From: an uncultured Gammaproteobacteria bacterium | Lineage (GTDB): Bacteria; Pseudomonadota; Gammaproteobacteria; Xanthomonadales; Xanthomonadaceae | DNA: 64,000 nucleotides | Assembly (NCBI GenBank): GCA_946885735.1 | Contig: CAMPGW010000002.1 | Coordinates: 13,525-77,524, forward strand | Direction of reading: 5' to 3' | Part shown: piece by piece, positions 62,081 to 64,000 of the stretch | Layout: each line of letters begins with the position of its first letter | How positions within the stretch are numbered: position 1 is the first letter of the stretch | Notes under the pieces: model-generated | The model's database searches: none | Told to the model about the DNA's origin: nothing | What the model saw: only the letters and a program-made list of their open reading frames with translations | Made by a program: the position numbers and the translations under genes

Positions 62081-62689
62081 ATGGAACGCCCAGACCCCTC
62101 GCTGGCTCGAGCCACCGCGCTGATCCGACGCAGCGGCACGGCGCGCGCGCGCGATCTCGAAGCGGCGGGTGTTGCCCGCGCGCAGCTCACTCGCCTCGTG
62201 GACCGCGGCGCGCTCGTGCGCCTCGCCCGCGGCCTTTACGCACTACCCGGTGGGCCTTCCCCAGCGGATGAGGGGCTGCTGATCATCGCGCGGAGGGTGC
62301 CTTCGGCCCGCCTGTGCCTGCTCACCGCCCTACGCCTGCACGGGCTTACCACGCAGACGCCCTCCGAGGTCTGGATCGCCATCGGAAACAAGGACCGGGC
62401 CCCTCGACTCGACTGGCCTCCGCTGCGCGTGCTTCGCTTTTCCGGCGAAGCGCTGGATGCCGGCCTGGAAACGCGGCAGTTCGATGGCGCAAGCCTGCGC
62501 ATGACGAACGTCGCCAAGACGGTGGCGGACTGTTTCAAGTTCCGCACGCTCGTCGGCCTCGATGTGGCCGTGGAGGCGCTGCGCGAGGCGCTGCTGCGCC
62601 GCGCCGCGAGCCCCGGCGAGATCATGCAGTTCGCGAAGGTTTGCCGGGTCACGCGCATCATGCGTCCCTCCCTGGAAGCGCTGCAATGA
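62081..62689 (+). CDS. AbiEi-type antitoxin
   Basis: 202 residues. The N-terminal winged helix (ALIRRSGTARARDLEAAGVA, RAQLTRLVDRGALVRLARGL YALPG-type wing) and the C-terminal AbiEi antitoxin domain (SARLCLLTALRLHGLTTQTP, LRMTNVAKTVADCFKFRTLV) are clear. AbiEi represses its own promoter and, in a type IV mode, counteracts the nucleotidyltransferase toxin AbiEii without binding it. The downstream toxin gene overlaps by four bases but is truncated, so only the antitoxin remains. Upstream, TATATCTACC at about 62063 is a likely -10 region. Confidence 0.88.
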   Translation: MERPDPSLARATALIRRSGTARARDLEAAGVARAQLTRLVDRGALVRLARGLYALPGGPSPADEGLLIIARRVPSARLCLLTALRLHGLTTQTPSEVWIAIGNKDRAPRLDWPPLRVLRFSGEALDAGLETRQFDGASLRMTNVAKTVADCFKFRTLVGLDVAVEALREALLRRAASPGEIMQFAKVCRVTRIMRPSLEALQ

Positions 62690-63015
62690 GAGCCGAGCCG
62701 GAGCCGAACCGCGTGGCCTCGATTCGCCAGCGCCTGCTCGATGGCGCTCGCGCCCGCAACGACGAGTTCCAGTTCGTGCTGGATCGGTATGCCGTCGAAC
62801 GACTGCTCTACCGCTTGGCGCAGTCACCGCACCGGGATCGTTTCCTAAGCCGACCTAGAGATGGCCAAAATGCTCCCCAGATTCGACGAAAAGAGATTGC
62901 ACGGCGAGCTGAAGTGCTTGGGCTCCCAAATGCAACTTGCATTTGGAGCACTGTGCTCCGAAAGGCTGTTGCCAAACTACGAAGTCTTCAGCGCGGAAAC
63001 CGGGCACGGCGATAG
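62686..63015 (+). pseudogene. Truncated AbiEii-type toxin
   Basis: The ATG overlaps the antitoxin stop (ATGA). Only about 55 residues match the AbiEii N-terminus (VASIRQRLLDGARARNDEFQ, DRYAVERLLYRLAQSPHRDR). After roughly 62848 the frame runs through the unrelated low-GC gene to a stop at 63013-63015. The nucleotidyltransferase motifs (GS...DxD) are missing, so no toxin can be made. Confidence 0.8.
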
Positions 63016-63472
63016 TAGTGTCTTGCGCAACGCGCTCGAGCTGGTTTGGGACAAGGCCCTCCATCCTGCGCTTGAAAACACGGTGCTGCGAGAGACTAAT
63101 GTCGCATGTGAGTCCCAAGCTCCAAGCTCCGAAACTTATGAATCGCTAATGGTCACTGCGGCTCAAGACGCCTGTTTCTCGCTATGCGCCCTCATGGATT
63201 TTGTTGAGAGCGCCGACGTAGAGCGAGTTGTAGTTGCAGCTCGATACGCTGTCGACTCGATCGATTTGTATGTGCAAGAAGTTGAGAAAATGGATCCGGC
63301 CGATTCGCGGCTCGAGGAAAGAATCCTAAATCACCAACTGATGCAGGATGAGCTTCTCAGACAGCGAAACAGTTTGTTGGAGTTGAAGCGCATCGAATTC
63401 CTGAGCGCCGAAACAGTCGCCAATTTGAGGTCGCGATTCGCGGTCAGAGCGTTGCCGCTGACCGAAAGCTGA
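62861..63472 (+). CDS. DUF416 (YjaG-like) protein
   Basis: 203 residues of low-GC coding sequence. SERLLPNYEVFSAETGHGDS and VLRNALELVWDKAL match the N-terminal part of E. coli YjaG (DUF416), and AAQDACFSLCALMDFVES and VVVAARYAVDSIDLYVQEVE match its middle helices. The family is all-helical and has no known function. An upstream GAG is the only trace of a ribosome binding site. It interrupts the AbiEii-type toxin and converges with icmF. Confidence 0.8.
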   Translation: MAKMLPRFDEKRLHGELKCLGSQMQLAFGALCSERLLPNYEVFSAETGHGDSSVLRNALELVWDKALHPALENTVLRETNVACESQAPSSETYESLMVTAAQDACFSLCALMDFVESADVERVVVAARYAVDSIDLYVQEVEKMDPADSRLEERILNHQLMQDELLRQRNSLLELKRIEFLSAETVANLRSRFAVRALPLTES

Positions 63473-63491
63473 CAAAGGGTGACGCGGGAGG

Positions 63492-63986
63492 CTACATATT
63501 GCGTCGGTACTCTCCGCCGACTTCATAAAGCGCATGACTGATCTGGCCAAGACTGTGGGTCTTCACCGCCTCCATCAACGCCGCAAAGATATTCCCCCGC
63601 TCCCGCGCCGTCCCCCGCAGCGGTTTCAGATCATTGCCCGCTAGCCCGTTGCAAGCAACCTGGAAATTTTTCACATTGCTGATCTGCTGGGCCTTTTCGG
63701 GCTCCGTGGACCGGATCAGCTCGATGGTTGTGGCAATCTCGCCCCCATGCTCCTTCGGCAGGAAGGTGTTCACCCCCACCAGGGGAAGGCTGCCGTCGTG
63801 CTTCTTGTGCTCGTAGTAGAGGCTTTCTTCCTGGATCTTGCCGCGCTGGTACATGGTGTCCATGGCGCCGAGCACGCCGCCGCGCTCGGACAGGGCCTCG
63901 AACTCCTTGTACACGGCCTCCTCGACGATGTCGGTCAGCTTGTCGACGATGAAGCTGCCCTGCCAGGGGTTCTCGCAGAAGTTCAG
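63492..63986 (-). repeat. Direct repeat, icmF-attached copy
   Basis: The partner of 60881-61375. It is intact in frame and ends in TAG, where the distal copy ends in TAA. Differences between the copies cluster towards the stop codon. Confidence 0.85.
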
Positions 63987-64000
63987 CCCCAGCTCCTTGT
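63492..64000 (-). CDS. icmF: Fused isobutyryl-CoA mutase IcmF, 3' end only
   Basis: The frame is open from the window edge to TAG at 63494-63492 and gives the last ~168 residues of the mutase domain. KELGLNFCENPWQGSFIVDK, SERGGVLGAMDTMYQRGKIQ and EVGGEYRRNM are diagnostic. IcmF joins a B12-binding domain, a MeaI-type GTPase chaperone and the mutase domain, and interconverts isobutyryl-CoA and n-butyryl-CoA with adenosylcobalamin. The rest of the gene is outside the window. Its last ~495 bases are repeated at 60881-61375. Confidence 0.93.
   Translation of the reverse strand, partial: KELGLNFCENPWQGSFIVDKLTDIVEEAVYKEFEALSERGGVLGAMDTMYQRGKIQEESLYYEHKKHDGSLPLVGVNTFLPKEHGGEIATTIELIRSTEPEKAQQISNVKNFQVACNGLAGNDLKPLRGTARERGNIFAALMEAVKTHSLGQISHALYEVGGEYRRNM

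Larger units (their letters stand above)
57398..63491. mobile_element. Composite accessory region inserted at the 3' end of icmF
   Basis: The DNA between the glycosyltransferase gene and the intact icmF end has lower GC in two blocks (57433-60881 and 62850-63480), a second decayed copy of the icmF 3' end (60881-61375), a toxin-antitoxin remnant and a modification/nuclease operon. No integrase or transposase is in view. I infer at least two insertion events; the outer limits are judged from composition and the repeat, not from att sites. Confidence 0.6.

Noticed and set aside
57398..63491. Integrase, transposase, CRISPR array or terminal inverted repeats in the accessory region
   Set aside because: I looked on both strands and found no recombinase gene, no regularly spaced repeats and no inverted ends; only the icmF direct repeat.

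Overview
The window is high-GC, densely coded DNA from a gammaproteobacterium, most likely of the family Lysobacteraceae/Xanthomonadaceae (Lysobacter or Luteimonas type). This rests on an alpha-lytic-protease-type secreted peptidase, a PhaAB-style fused Mrp antiporter, a fused isobutyryl-CoA mutase (IcmF) and the general codon use; no rRNA or species marker is present, so the assignment is inference.

Layout. 1-9.7 kb: a secreted TPR-like protein cut by the window start, an M20-like peptidase lacking several metal ligands, a DUF1801 protein, an EcsC/hydrolase/hydrolase operon, an S1E protease, an LLM flavin oxidoreductase and OmpW. 9.8-20.1 kb: a secreted zinc peptidase, an ATP-grasp ligase, an S4-type pseudouridine synthase next to a TrmY-type pseudouridine N1-methyltransferase, a phospholipase D/cardiolipin synthase, an RluA-type synthase, a YgjP metalloprotease, an amidohydrolase, an ArsR/SRPBCC pair with a clear promoter-operator, and a CPBP protease. 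20.3-29.3 kb: a giant Calx-beta protein with a degenerate nuclease domain, and an ABC ATPase with a permease fused to an M1 aminopeptidase. 29.4-33.2 kb: small membrane, copper-related and envelope proteins. 33.2-40.2 kb: a complete Mrp cation/proton antiporter operon (A/B fused, C, D, E, F, G) led by a universal stress protein and trailed by a ClpP-like lipoprotein. 40.3-57.4 kb: Rnk, a glyoxalase-fold protein, a P1 peptidase/ankyrin/esterase operon, a CadC-type regulator, a slipin, tRNA-Arg with a tRNA-Met-like relic, a 35-residue ORF with its own terminator, an ArsR/cupin operon, a COG2509 flavoprotein, a fibronectin-III-like secreted protein and a GT39-type membrane glycosyltransferase.

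57.4-63.5 kb is an accessory region of visibly lower GC. The last 509 bases are the 3' end of icmF (minus strand). About 2.1 kb further on lies a second, decayed copy of the final ~495 bp of icmF, and joined to its stop codon by a one-base overlap is a four-gene operon: Dam-type adenine methyltransferase, ParB-like protein, PD-(D/E)XK nuclease, unknown protein. Between the two icmF ends are a pRiA4b-ORF3-like protein, an AbiEi-type antitoxin, a truncated AbiEii-type toxin and a DUF416 protein. I read this as stacked insertions at the 3' end of icmF. The methyltransferase/ParB/nuclease operon is the best candidate for an undescribed (probably defence) system; its function is inference.
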